DNA of 64,000 nt from Bombilactobacillus mellis (GCF_000967245.1 NZ_KQ033877.1:17660-81659); one strand, 5' to 3'; positions 44,566 to 54,605 are shown, counted from the first letter of the stretch. Program-made: numbers and translations. Notes: a model not told the origin generated them from the letters alone.

Positions 44566-45504
44566 TTAACGCAATTTTTGATCTAAAAGTGCTAGTGAAT
44601 CCAGTAGTAATTGGGAAGCTCTTTCAATATCAACTTTCTTTAAAACAAGAACGTTAGCAGAACCTTCAGTCGTAGAATTAATTTCGACTTGGCCGCGTAA
44701 TTCACCCCAACTACTATTAACATGCAATTGATAATGTTCTCCTTGATAAATGGTAGGATCTAATAAATAGGTAATTGTGGCTAAGTCGTGAATTGCTGCT
44801 CGTTTTAGTCCTTCACCTTTTTCTGCTTGAAAGTAGGGTGTGAGAATTTCGTAGGCTAATTGACTAGCAGGACCACGATGCTCTAATGTTTTAATTTGTT
44901 CTGAACTTAGACCGGTATTATTTGTAACATCAAGTCCGCATAAAACAATTGGTAAGCCCGATGTAAGAACAATGTCCGCTGCATCAGGATCAACAAAGAA
45001 ATTGAATTCAGCCTGTGGTGTGACATTGCCTTTACTTAAGCTTCCTCCCATAATTACTATTTGTTGAATATTTTCTCTATCTTCCGGAAAAACCTTCAAT
45101 AATAAAGCAATATTGGTTAACGGAGCGGTTGCAACAATAGTAATTGGAGTAGAACTTTGACTAATAATTTGATGTAAAAAAGTTACCCCATTATTACTGG
45201 CTAGGGGATACTTATCTGCTTCTGCAGGAAAAGTAGGACCTGCTAGACCATTTTCTCCATGAATATCGGTGGCATTTTGCAAGTTTTTAATGATCGGAGT
45301 CGCTTGTCCAGGAGCTATTGGGACTTCTTGTTTTAAAAACCATAATAAATGTTGCAAGTTTTTAGTAACGTTGGCTAAGATACCATTGCCCCCAACTGTA
45401 GTCATCCCCAAAACTTGTAAAGCTTCAGGATGAGCAAAGGTTTCTAAAATAGCAATAGAATCATCACTACCGGGATCACAATCAAAGACGATGTTCTGTT
45501 TCAT
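44566..45504 (-). CDS. Nucleoside hydrolase (inosine-uridine preferring family)
   Basis: The enzyme splits ribonucleosides into base and ribose for salvage. The Asp cluster that binds calcium is DCDPGSDDSIAI near the N-terminus, TAPLTNIALLL follows and the middle has MGGSLSKGNVTPQAEFNFFVDPDAAD-like active-site sequence (key residues Asn, Glu, Phe, Asn). HDLATITYLL near the C-terminus carries the catalytic His. The length of 312 aa is normal. Its start overlaps the end of the MarR gene by 23 bases, so the regulator and hydrolase are coupled and the hydrolase may be under MarR control. Confidence 0.94.
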   Translation of the reverse strand: MKQNIVFDCDPGSDDSIAILETFAHPEALQVLGMTTVGGNGILANVTKNLQHLLWFLKQEVPIAPGQATPIIKNLQNATDIHGENGLAGPTFPAEADKYPLASNNGVTFLHQIISQSSTPITIVATAPLTNIALLLKVFPEDRENIQQIVIMGGSLSKGNVTPQAEFNFFVDPDAADIVLTSGLPIVLCGLDVTNNTGLSSEQIKTLEHRGPASQLAYEILTPYFQAEKGEGLKRAAIHDLATITYLLDPTIYQGEHYQLHVNSSWGELRGQVEINSTTEGSANVLVLKKVDIERASQLLLDSLALLDQKLR

Positions 45505-45949
45505 TTTTATACTCCTTTTTTTCTTCAGTGGTTAACTCATTAGAAATTTTATTGAGTGCCTTTAAAAACCCGCGACGTTGAAAAGTACTGATACTGTTCA
45601 ATAAATCGGTGTTGGTTTCTGCCAAAAATTGCGATATTTGCGGCTGTAATTCCTCAGCTTTAGGAAGAGCCGAAATTATTTTAATTCTAGAATCTGAAGG
45701 AGAAACATTGCGCATAATCAACTGATTTTCTTCCATTTTTTGCAGAACGCTAGTTGCAGTCGAACGACGAATATTGAATTCATGTTCGACGTCTTTCTGA
45801 TAAACAAATTGATTTTGGGGTAAATGGTTAAGATAATCGATAATTTGAATTTGAACCCCAGTTAAACCAAACTGTTTAGCGAATTTGTTCATTTTGCGAG
45901 ATAATTGATTAGAAACAATCTTAATTGCGTGAATAACATTTTCCGTCAT
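45482..45949 (-). CDS. MarR-family transcriptional regulator
   Basis: This 155-residue winged-helix regulator has the recognition region EFNIRRSTATSVLQKMEENQL and the wing NVSPSDSRIKII. Long N- and C-terminal helices form the dimer. An in-frame ATG at 45964 overlaps the ribosome binding site GGAGGTG, so the ATG at 45949 is used. It leads a two-gene unit with the nucleoside hydrolase, an unusual pairing that suggests a ligand related to nucleosides, though this is inference. Confidence 0.92.
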   Translation of the reverse strand: MTENVIHAIKIVSNQLSRKMNKFAKQFGLTGVQIQIIDYLNHLPQNQFVYQKDVEHEFNIRRSTATSVLQKMEENQLIMRNVSPSDSRIKIISALPKAEELQPQISQFLAETNTDLLNSISTFQRRGFLKALNKISNELTTEEKKEYKNETEHRL

Positions 45950-46105
45950 TAGCAGCACCTCCATTATTATGTTAGCACACTAACCAATAAAATTCATTTC
46001 TCACACCTAGTTTTTATATTATTAAATGGGAATTATGCTTGAATATTGAAGACCTTTCTCTTAAAATAAAGGAGTTAGACTAACGATCGGGGAGGTGGAC
46101 ACATC

Positions 46106-46267
46106 ATGGTTAACACACATAAAGGTGTGACGGGACGTCGTCGTCCGACATCCAAATTGAATTCAATGAAACGTCGGCAGCATAATGATGAAGTAGTCTC
46201 ATTTTTAATGAACGGTCTTAATGATATGAAAAAAGCTGCTGCAGCTAAGAAGTCTGCTAAAAAATAA
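46106..46267 (+). CDS. Small basic protein, 53 aa
   Basis: The frame MVNTHKGVTGRRRPTSKLNS and on to a run of Lys/Ala (MKKAAAAKKSAKK) has a very strong ribosome binding site, GGGGAGGTGG, and its own terminator 10 bases after the stop codon, so it is almost certainly a real gene. About a third of the residues are Lys or Arg and there is no hydrophobic segment. No family is recognised. A nucleic-acid or ribosome-associated role would fit the charge, but that is inference. Confidence 0.8.
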   Translation: MVNTHKGVTGRRRPTSKLNSMKRRQHNDEVVSFLMNGLNDMKKAAAAKKSAKK

Positions 46268-46276
46268 TTGATCAGC

Positions 46277-46312
46277 AAAAAAACTAAAATCAACTTTGAT
46301 TTTAGTTTTTTT
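46277..46312 (+). terminator. Terminator of the small basic protein gene
   Basis: AAAAAACTAAAATCAA and TTGATTTTAGTTTTTT form a long AT-rich stem directly after the stop codon. Confidence 0.85.
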
Positions 46313-46372
46313 ATTTTCCCAATGTTTTCTTAGACTCTTGTTAAACAAAAGCTTAAAAAAATCAATTTATGA

Positions 46373-46401
46373 TTGACATTTATATTAATATCGCTTACAG
46401 T
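46373..46401 (+). promoter_or_regulatory. Promoter of the amino acid permease gene
   Basis: A perfect -35 TTGACA, a 17-base spacer and TACAGT as -10 lie 115 bases before the permease start, leaving an unusually long leader. Confidence 0.55.
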
Positions 46402-46515
46402 TAAGTTTCTATAAAGATTGCGCTTTCTTGATTGAAAAATCGACTATTGATCAGTAGTTGATCGTATCTTGTCTGGTTGAAGTAAAAAGATAAAGGTTCA
46501 ATTAGGAGTAAACTA

Positions 46516-47937
46516 ATGAGTACAAAAAATGTTGGTAAAAATATTAGTTCCTGGGGATTAATTTCTTTAGGAGCTGGGGGAACTATTGGTAGTAGTTGGA
46601 TTTATACTAATAGTCAGTTTTTTCGAGAATATGGTGCTGGCGGAGAAATTTTTGGGATGTTGGCGGCCGCAGTTTTAGCTATTTTAGCTGCTTTATCGTT
46701 TGCGGAATTAGCAACCATATTTGTGCGTTCCGGTGGGGAAGTAGTTTATGGCTATGTGGCTTTTGGAAAACCTGGGGCACTGTTTGCTGCTTGGACTTTA
46801 TTAGGTGGATATATCAGTTCCTTGGGATTTTATGTAACCGCTTCAGGGCTATTATTAGCGCGTATTTGGCCGCAAATAGCTCAAGGCCCTGGTTATACTT
46901 TTGCGGGTATGCGAATTTCTTTTTTACAGTTACTGATAGGAGTCATGATTACTTTAGGAGTCTATTTTTTAACTTATCGGGGGGCTAAAATTGCCAGTCA
47001 GGTGCAAATATTATTATTATTGGGATTAGTGATTTTAGGATTAATTCTGATGATTGTGGGTTTTACTAAGGGCTCTTTTCATAATTTTTGGCCAGCTTTT
47101 AATGCCCACCAACAGCCTGTGCCGGCTATTATCCGATTCGTGATTCCGGCCATGACCTTTTTAACTGGCTGGGAATCAGTGGCTGCATTAGCGGAAGAGG
47201 CCCAAATGCCAGCCAAAAAAATTGGCTTGATTGTGATTTTTTCAATTGTTATTGCGGCCTCTTACTATATCGGTGTCTTACTTTCCTCAGCTTGGATTTG
47301 GCCGTGGACAAAAACGGCCCACTTATCTATGGGCACAATTGACGCCTTTAACCACGCTGGTTTTCCGATTTTAGGAGATTTAGCTTTTATTATTGCCTTC
47401 TTAGGTTTGATGACCGGTTTTTTGAATTTATTTTCTGCTTCTTCTCGATTATTATTTTCTTTGACTCGAGGCAATATTTTACCACAATGGTTTGCTAAGG
47501 TTCATCCTCAGTATCAAACACCTTATCGCGCTACTAGTTTAATTTTATTTTTAGTTTTGGCCATTGGCTGGATGGGTAAGGGGGCTTTGATCTACTTTTT
47601 AGATATCGGCGGTTTTTTGATTGCTTTGGCTTGGGCTTTCAATACTCTTTGTTTAATGAAAATTAGACAGCAATATCCAGATTTAAAAGCGGGCTTTCGT
47701 AATCGTTACCTCTTACTGCCATTTTTGGGTGGATTAGGTGCTTTAATAGTAGCTTTAGTATCATTATTACCAGTCACTAAATATTCTTTAGCTTGGCCTA
47801 GTGAATATGTTCTTTTGGTTTTGTGGGCGCTTTTAGGTTTGGCAGTTTATTTAGGCTCACTCAAGCGGCCTTTAGATGTTCAAGAATTATTAGGTTCTGA
47901 CATTCTTAGTAAATTAAAGAAAAATTCTCAGCAGTAG
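46516..47937 (+). CDS. APC-superfamily amino acid permease
   Basis: This 473-residue carrier has twelve membrane helices. The N-terminal helix-1 motif GAGGTIGSSWIY (unwound GxG binding site) and FAELATIFVRSGGEVVYGYVAFG belong to the amino acid-polyamine-organocation superfamily, and FASSRLLFSLTRGNILPQWFAKVHP-like sequence (here SASSRLLFSLTRGN) is in loop 8-9. The protein probably exchanges or symports an amino acid across the membrane, but the substrate is not evident. AGGAG precedes the ATG. The gene stands alone between terminators. Confidence 0.9.
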   Translation: MSTKNVGKNISSWGLISLGAGGTIGSSWIYTNSQFFREYGAGGEIFGMLAAAVLAILAALSFAELATIFVRSGGEVVYGYVAFGKPGALFAAWTLLGGYISSLGFYVTASGLLLARIWPQIAQGPGYTFAGMRISFLQLLIGVMITLGVYFLTYRGAKIASQVQILLLLGLVILGLILMIVGFTKGSFHNFWPAFNAHQQPVPAIIRFVIPAMTFLTGWESVAALAEEAQMPAKKIGLIVIFSIVIAASYYIGVLLSSAWIWPWTKTAHLSMGTIDAFNHAGFPILGDLAFIIAFLGLMTGFLNLFSASSRLLFSLTRGNILPQWFAKVHPQYQTPYRATSLILFLVLAIGWMGKGALIYFLDIGGFLIALAWAFNTLCLMKIRQQYPDLKAGFRNRYLLLPFLGGLGALIVALVSLLPVTKYSLAWPSEYVLLVLWALLGLAVYLGSLKRPLDVQELLGSDILSKLKKNSQQ

Positions 47938-47964
47938 TCATAATCACAGTTGGATAAATATAAA

Positions 47965-47997
47965 GAAGGCATTACTAAATAATTTAGTAATACCTTC
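47965..47997. terminator. Hairpin between permease and D-lactate dehydrogenase genes
   Basis: GAAGGCATTACTAAA and TTTAGTAATACCTTC pair around TAA between convergent genes; T runs are weak on both sides. Confidence 0.65.
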
Positions 47998-48019
47998 GAC
48001 AAATTTTATTGCAATTTTA

Positions 48020-49030
<1,011 letters not shown>

Positions 49031-49075
49031 TCAGTTAAATTAAAATCTTTGGACCATGTTTATTCTAATATAATG

Positions 49076-49089
49076 TGAAAGCGAATACA
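49076..49089. promoter_or_regulatory. cre-like site (CcpA) upstream of ldhD
   Basis: TGAAAGCGAATACA differs from the consensus TGWAANCGNTNWCA at one position. It lies in the divergent promoter region between ldhD and the small acidic protein gene. Confidence 0.4.
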
Positions 49090-49217
49090 ATAATTTGGCT
49101 GTGAAAGCCTCTGAAATTAATTTAGTTAAAATCTATTTATCGAATAATTATTTATTTTTATCACCATTAAGAATTAATTGCACTATAATGAGGGTGTAAT
49201 TAACAAAGGAGGTCAAA

Positions 49218-49436
49218 ATGATGGCAGAAGCTGAAAAAACGTTAACTTTAGATAAGAAGATGAGTGATGTTTTTGATTGGAGTGACGATGCTACTCCAGT
49301 CCGTGATGCCCTATGGAATCATTTTATGGATAACAATGAAAAGGATACCTTAAAGACTATTACTGATATGAAAAAGTTTGAAGATATGGCTGATGATCAG
49401 GTAGCCAGTGAAGCTGAGAAACTGTTAAAGGGCTAA
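49218..49436 (+). CDS. Small acidic protein of unknown function, 72 aa
   Basis: This short protein is rich in Asp, Glu and Lys (MMAEAEKTLTLDKKMSDVFD and on to VASEAEKLLKG) and is probably all helical. It has a perfect AAGGAGG ribosome binding site and a terminator, so it is real. No family with known function is recognised. The divergent position to ldhD may be fortuitous. Confidence 0.8.
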   Translation: MMAEAEKTLTLDKKMSDVFDWSDDATPVRDALWNHFMDNNEKDTLKTITDMKKFEDMADDQVASEAEKLLKG

Positions 49437-49522
49437 TTTAGGCTTGTATTAATAGCGTATTAATAAAATTTTTATTGATTACATTATTTGAATCAATAAG
49501 AAATTGCATTGTTATTGTAAAT

Positions 49523-49557
49523 AAAAAGAACTGGATAAATGATATCCAGTTCTTTTT
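49523..49557. terminator. Bidirectional terminator
   Basis: AAAAAGAACTGGATA and TATCCAGTTCTTTTT pair around AATGA between the convergent small acidic protein and dipeptidase genes. Confidence 0.88.
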
Positions 49558-49563
49558 AAATAG

Positions 49564-50994
49564 CTATAAATTTTTATCCATATTAAAGGTTAAATGCGAT
49601 AAATTAATACTTTGAGTCATTAAGTCCTGCATATATTTCAAAGTTTGTTGTCGATTAGTCTGAACTAAGTTTTGATTTTGTTGAGTTAAAAACTTCGTTA
49701 ATTCTGTTCCCTGATAGTGAAGCGCGTTTTGGTCAGTCTGGACAATTGCGCTTCTAAATTGTTGGCGACACTGAGTTAAAAAGTCGATATTACTTTGGAT
49801 AAATTCTTTATAGTGTGCTTCTACTAAAACCGACATGCCCTTATAGAGCCAGTAGGCATCTTTTAAATTGAAAGTCATGGCAGTGTCGTTAAAGGAAGGA
49901 TCTGTGTCATTCATATTAGTATAAAACGGCAAATAAGGACTAAAAGTAGGATAGCCCAAACATAACCACATAATTGCAGCAAATTGTGGGTCAACATCAT
50001 TACGGATTTGTAAAATGTGTGAATTCTGAGTCCGATTCAGACCAATAGGACGATATAAATATTTTTTCGGATCAGTTCCTGATTGTAAAGGATCATAAGC
50101 TGTTTCATTATAATGAGAGCCTAATAAATATTCGATATCTTCCACAGAAATCTTATGGTTAGTATGACAAATAAATGGTAACTCATCATCTTCAGGATTC
50201 TGATTAATTTCCGGATTGAAATATCTTTGCCCGAACCAGACGCGCGGATTGTTATAATGATGATCTTTTTGATTGTTAGTCCCAAAAATATGGCGAAAAT
50301 TCCAGCCTTGAGCATCAGTATTTAAATGATATTGAGCTACGAATTCTTGAATACCAGAAGACCACATGAATTCATGCGGGTTGTTAAAATCTACTTGTTG
50401 GATGGAAACGCGATTAGCCGCAATAGCGTAGGCATCGTCTGGTATACGCTGGGCCACCCAATGATGGCCGGTAACGATTTCCATATACCAAACATTATTG
50501 TTATCACTAAACAAAACCGAATTTCCGGCCGGCGAACCAAACTGGGCGATTAGTTCGCCGGTGCGTTGTACGGCTGCACGAGCAGAATCAACATACGGTA
50601 AAACCATACGAACAATACAGTCTTCATCGAGGCCATCAGTGATTAATGGATCATAAGCTAAGGCTCTTTCGTTGCCATAAGTGCTTTCAGTGGCAGACAT
50701 AGCGACGTTTTTAGTGTTAATACCACTTTCGTCATAATAACCTTCATGTTGATAATCAACGTTTGGCACTCCAGGCCAACCGTAACTATTTTCCGGAATA
50801 GTCGCTTGAAAATTATTAAGCCAAGACTTAACAATAACTTTTTGTTGATTGTTTTGCGGTTGATGATATTCAAATTTATGAGGTGCTACGGCTTGGAAAG
50901 TGTCATCATTACGGGCAATCATGGTGGAACCATCTAAAGAAGCCTTTTTTCCGACTAAAATTGTCGTACAAGCAGTGCGCTTTTTGGAAAACAC
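49564..50994 (-). CDS. C69-family dipeptidase (PepD type)
   Basis: This Ntn-hydrolase cleaves dipeptides and matures by exposing an N-terminal Cys. That Cys is in TACTTILVGKKASLDGS, nine residues from the start, as in lactobacillus PepD. MIARNDD, GYYDESGINTKNVAMSATES and EMIVGHHW-like sequence (here YMEIVTGHHWVAQRI) match the family. The chain could begin at 51039, but the GTG at 50994 follows AAAGGAGGAA and gives the short propeptide expected. The length is about 476 aa. The gene is isolated and probably supports amino acid supply from peptides. Confidence 0.93.
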   Translation of the reverse strand: MFSKKRTACTTILVGKKASLDGSTMIARNDDTFQAVAPHKFEYHQPQNNQQKVIVKSWLNNFQATIPENSYGWPGVPNVDYQHEGYYDESGINTKNVAMSATESTYGNERALAYDPLITDGLDEDCIVRMVLPYVDSARAAVQRTGELIAQFGSPAGNSVLFSDNNNVWYMEIVTGHHWVAQRIPDDAYAIAANRVSIQQVDFNNPHEFMWSSGIQEFVAQYHLNTDAQGWNFRHIFGTNNQKDHHYNNPRVWFGQRYFNPEINQNPEDDELPFICHTNHKISVEDIEYLLGSHYNETAYDPLQSGTDPKKYLYRPIGLNRTQNSHILQIRNDVDPQFAAIMWLCLGYPTFSPYLPFYTNMNDTDPSFNDTAMTFNLKDAYWLYKGMSVLVEAHYKEFIQSNIDFLTQCRQQFRSAIVQTDQNALHYQGTELTKFLTQQNQNLVQTNRQQTLKYMQDLMTQSINLSHLTFNMDKNL

Positions 50995-51065
50995 AGTAAA
51001 TTCCTCCTTTATTTCATAAACACAGTTTAGCATACTCATCTGGAAATTTTTAATTTATAAATATA

Positions 51066-51078
51066 AAAACCGAACGTT
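51066..51078 (+). promoter_or_regulatory. PurR-box-like site upstream of the purine permease
   Basis: AAAACCGAACGTT matches the Firmicutes PurBox consensus AWWWCCGAACWWT at 12 of 13 positions, about 90 bases before the start of an NCS2 permease. Confidence 0.55.
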
Positions 51079-51167
51079 TTTTGCTTAATTAATATTTAAA
51101 ATACTGTTTTTGCGTGTTATCCTAATTAACGTAAAGTTAATGATGAGATAATAAGGGGGATAATATT

Positions 51168-52457
51168 TTGGCAAAGCAGCAAGCGGTTATAAAAACAGCA
51201 ATTTTAGGATTACAGCATTTGTTAGCAATGTATTCAGGAGATATCTTAGTACCACTTTTAGTTGGTGGAGCCTTAGGATTTAATGCTAAGCAAATGACAT
51301 ATTTAATCTCTGCGGACATTTTTATGTGTGGTATCGCGACTTTATTGCAAATTAAGCGGACGCCATGGACAGGAATTGGTTTACCTGTAGTTTTGGGATG
51401 TGCTGTAGAATATGTAGCTCCCCTGCAGCATATTGGTAAAACCTTGGGACCGGGATATATGTATGGCGGTATTATCGCGGCCGGAATTTTCATTTTTTTA
51501 ATTTCTGGAATTTTTGCCAAATTGCGTCGTTTTTTCCCGACCATAGTAACCGGATCTTTAATCACACTGGTTGGCTTTACACTTATACCGGTAGCCTTTC
51601 AAAATATTGGTGGCGGTGATAATAGTGCTAAAAATTTTGGAGATCCCACCAATTTATTTTTAGGTCTTATTACCGCTTTAATTATTATTTGCCTAAATAT
51701 CTGGACTCATGGTTTTATCCAGCAAATAGCAGTTTTATTAGGAATTATTATTGGCACAATCATTGCTGTTATTCTAGGCCAGGTCGGCTTTGCCTCTGTC
51801 AGTGCCGCTCAATGGTTTCAAATACCGCGTTTATTTTATTTTTCGGCACCTCACTTTGAATGGTCATCAATTGCGACAATGATTTTAGCAGCTTTAACCT
51901 GCATGATTGAATCGACGGGTGTTTATTATGCTTTAAGTGAAGTTGTTCATGAAGACTTAAACGAGCGGGATTTAGCAGATGGATATCGTTCCGAGGGGCT
52001 GGCAGCTATTTTAGGAGGATTATTTAATACTTTTCCATATTCCACTTTTTCTCAAAACGTCGGTATTGTGCAATTATCGGGTATTAAAACCTTAAATCCC
52101 GTTTATTATTCGGCTGTCTTTTTAATTATTTTAGGTATGATTCCTAAAGTTGGGGCAATTGCTAATCTAATTCCTACGGCAGTTTTAGGTGGTGCAATGT
52201 TAGTAATGTTTGGGATGGTTGGAGCTCAAGGTATTAAAATGCTGGCTAATGTTGAAATGAACACTAGGAATTTATTAATCATTGCTGTTTCTGTCGGTTT
52301 AGGCTTAGGAGTAACTGCCCAACCACATTTATTCCAATTTTTACCTGCTTCTGTGCAAACCATTTTAAGTAATGGGATGGTTATTGGCAGTATGACAGCA
52401 GTCATTATGAATCTTTTGTTAAATGGTGTAAATAATAATAAAGATAATAAAGAATAG
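51168..52457 (+). CDS. Nucleobase (xanthine/purine) permease, NCS2 family
   Basis: This 429-residue protein has fourteen membrane helices. It begins with GLQHLLAMYSGDILVPLLVG, the QH motif of NCS2. The second signature is in TCMIESTGVYYALSEVVHED, with the Glu that contacts the base, and the third is in FNTFPYSTFSQNVGIVQLSG with the NxG segment. These features favour a xanthine/uric-acid type carrier over the uracil branch present at 53216. A PurR-box-like site upstream supports purine control. The TTG at 51168 lies after AAGGGGG. Confidence 0.92.
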   Translation: MAKQQAVIKTAILGLQHLLAMYSGDILVPLLVGGALGFNAKQMTYLISADIFMCGIATLLQIKRTPWTGIGLPVVLGCAVEYVAPLQHIGKTLGPGYMYGGIIAAGIFIFLISGIFAKLRRFFPTIVTGSLITLVGFTLIPVAFQNIGGGDNSAKNFGDPTNLFLGLITALIIICLNIWTHGFIQQIAVLLGIIIGTIIAVILGQVGFASVSAAQWFQIPRLFYFSAPHFEWSSIATMILAALTCMIESTGVYYALSEVVHEDLNERDLADGYRSEGLAAILGGLFNTFPYSTFSQNVGIVQLSGIKTLNPVYYSAVFLIILGMIPKVGAIANLIPTAVLGGAMLVMFGMVGAQGIKMLANVEMNTRNLLIIAVSVGLGLGVTAQPHLFQFLPASVQTILSNGMVIGSMTAVIMNLLLNGVNNNKDNKE

Positions 52458-52495
52458 TTCTAAATATTAAGAAATTAGAAAAACAAGAAGAACTT

Positions 52496-53190
52496 ATGCT
52501 GCTAGGCAGTATTAAGCTGGCAATACTAATTGTTTAGATGACAGGCACTTCCAAAGCAAAGTGGCGGCAAACTGATTTTTAGGTCCCATTAAACGGACGT
52601 TGAAAATTCCGATGTATTTTATAATAGACGTAAATGCTGCAGTTTATGGATAGTATGTTACTTCACATTTATATAATGAAAAAATTGTTTCTTTAGTTTA
52701 TTACACCATTGGAACTGGTGTTGGTGGGGGGCTATTTGTAATGGCAAAATCCTTCAAGGAATAGAGGGCATCTTGAAATGAGATACACTTTTGTCAAACG
52801 TCATCCGGATGAATACTCACTTTGTTGGTATTTGCCCTTATCATCATGATTGTTTAGAAGGGTTAGTTGCTGGGCCGACTTTTGAAGCACGACTAGGGAT
52901 TTCAGGTCCTCAAGTACCGCTAGAAAATCATGTCTGGGATATTATGGCTTATTATGTAGTTCATCGCCATTCAACAAACGATGATCTTACGACCAGCAAA
53001 TATTGTTTTGGGCGGTGGAGTAATGAATGAAAACTTTTTGAGGAAAATCAGGCAGCAATTTAAATTGTTGTTAAACGATTATGTTCATGTGCCCAGACTG
53101 GATGAATATCTACGGATGCCCCGTATCCAAGATAATGGGTCAGCGACGCTAGGTAATTGGGCTTTGGCTTACCGGGTAAATCAGGCGTGA
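52496..53190 (+). pseudogene. scrK: Decayed fructokinase (ROK family)
   Basis: Fragments of a ROK-family fructokinase are spread over three frames. They are an MLLGSIKLAI-like start at 52496 followed at once by a stop, DVNAAVYG and VYYTIGTGVGGG near 52630-52730, GICPYHHDCLEGLVAGPTFE (zinc-binding region) near 52835, and NIVLGGGVMN then MPRIQDNGSATLGNWALAY at the C-terminus (to 53190). Stops and frameshifts are frequent, and about 60 residues are missing compared with the usual 290. The order and spacing leave little doubt about its origin. No sucrose operon remains next to it. Confidence 0.85.
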
Positions 53191-53215
53191 ATAATCTTTG
53201 TAGTGCCGGGTATAT

Positions 53216-54484
53216 TTATTTTTCACTGGCAGCTTGAGCTGGTAACAGCAGATTTAAAATAATTCCTAAAACCGTTGCTACAGCTAAGCCGGAAAATTGA
53301 TATTTTCCCAGCTGTAAAAAGGCATTTCCAATTCCTATAACAAGAATTAAAGAACCAATCATGAGATTTCGCTTTTGATTGAAATCAACCTGATTGTCAA
53401 TTAAAATCCGGAGACCACTGGAAGCAATCACACCAAATAATAGAAAACTAATTCCCCCGATAACTGGTGAAGGAATACTTTGAATTAAGGCACTAAGTTT
53501 GCCGACAAAGCCAAAAATAATAGCTAAGCAGGCAGCTCCGCCGATGACCCAAATACTGTAGATTTTAGTAATGGCCATTACGCCAATATTTTCACCGTAA
53601 CTTGTAATTGGCGGCCCACCAATCAATCCGGCAATAATGGAGGCAGTGCCGTCACCGGCCAAGGTATGATTTAAACCAGGGTCATGAAAGAAATTCCGAT
53701 GAGTTAAACCATCTAAGACCATGATATGTCCCATATGTTCCGTCATAGTAACAAAAGCAATCGGAGCCAGACTTAAAATAGCTCCCCAGTAAAAGTGCGG
53801 CTGATAGGTCAAATAAGGAATTTGAAAATTGGGTACTTGAAACCAAGGGGTTTTGGCGATCGGAGTAAAATCGACCAAACCGCACAGAACAGCAATTAAA
53901 TAGCCCACAATGATACCCAGAAGAATGGCTACTTGGCTCCAAAAGCCTTTGAGATACATGTTAAAAAAAATCGTAATTAAAGCTGTTGCCATAGCGACAA
54001 TAAAATATTTGAGGTCATAATGACTGCCATTCATAGTGGCATCTTTGGCCGCAGTGGCAGCTAAAGACAATCCAATTACCATGATAATAGGACCAACCAC
54101 AATTGGTGGCAAAGCTTTATCGATCCATTGGGATCCAATTAATCCCACAATTAAAGCAGTAATTAGATAAACTAATCCTACAGCAATTGTTCCTTGAGCA
54201 ATACCGGGATAGCCAACGGTTTTCATCAGGGCGATCATAGGAACAATAAAAGAAAAACTAGAACTCATGTATGCCGGAATTTTACCTTTAGTAATTAAAA
54301 TATAGAGTAAAGTGCCAACTCCAGAGCTGAATAAAGCAATTCCCGGATTTAAACCGACTAAAATTGGAACTAGAACTGTGGAACCAAACATAGCAAATAA
54401 ATGCTGGATGGATAAGCCCAGCCAATGTCCCCAACTAGGCCGATCAGTAATATCCATTAAAATATCATCTTGTTTAGTAGTCAT
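53216..54484 (-). CDS. pyrP: Uracil permease (PyrP/UraA, NCS2 family)
   Basis: This 422-residue membrane carrier takes up uracil. The QH motif is in LGLSIQHLFAMFGSTVLVPIL, the key acidic region is FVTMTEHMGHIMVLDGLTHRNF and PPITSYGENIGVMAITK is the second signature with NIG. These match UraA-type members better than the purine carrier upstream. The gene has a PyrR attenuator in its leader, direct evidence for pyrimidine control. GGAGG lies before the ATG. Confidence 0.94.
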   Translation of the reverse strand: MTTKQDDILMDITDRPSWGHWLGLSIQHLFAMFGSTVLVPILVGLNPGIALFSSGVGTLLYILITKGKIPAYMSSSFSFIVPMIALMKTVGYPGIAQGTIAVGLVYLITALIVGLIGSQWIDKALPPIVVGPIIMVIGLSLAATAAKDATMNGSHYDLKYFIVAMATALITIFFNMYLKGFWSQVAILLGIIVGYLIAVLCGLVDFTPIAKTPWFQVPNFQIPYLTYQPHFYWGAILSLAPIAFVTMTEHMGHIMVLDGLTHRNFFHDPGLNHTLAGDGTASIIAGLIGGPPITSYGENIGVMAITKIYSIWVIGGAACLAIIFGFVGKLSALIQSIPSPVIGGISFLLFGVIASSGLRILIDNQVDFNQKRNLMIGSLILVIGIGNAFLQLGKYQFSGLAVATVLGIILNLLLPAQAASEK

Positions 54485-54504
54485 AATGCCTCCTAAAAAT
54501 TAAA

Positions 54505-54532
54505 AACCCTCATAGTTGAGACTATGAGGGTT
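54505..54532 (-). terminator. PyrR-controlled attenuator terminator of pyrP
   Basis: On the minus strand AACCCTCATAGT pairs with ACTATGAGGGTT around CTCA, followed by TTTAATTTTT, immediately before the pyrP ribosome binding site. It ends transcription when PyrR with UMP stabilises the upstream hairpin. Confidence 0.85.
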
Positions 54533-54567
54533 AACTAATATTATTTAGGATTAGCAAGCTCCTTCAT

Positions 54568-54581
54568 AGTCTCACGGGACT
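54568..54581 (-). promoter_or_regulatory. PyrR binding loop in the pyrP leader
   Basis: The RNA sequence AGUCCCGUGAGACU matches the PyrR binding-loop consensus ARUCCNGNGAGGYU at all but one position. It is 36 bases upstream of the terminator, and its GACUAUGA part can pair with UCAUAGUC in the terminator, as needed for antitermination. Confidence 0.82.
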
Positions 54582-54605
54582 ATTATTAAAGGATTTATTT
54601 TTGTT

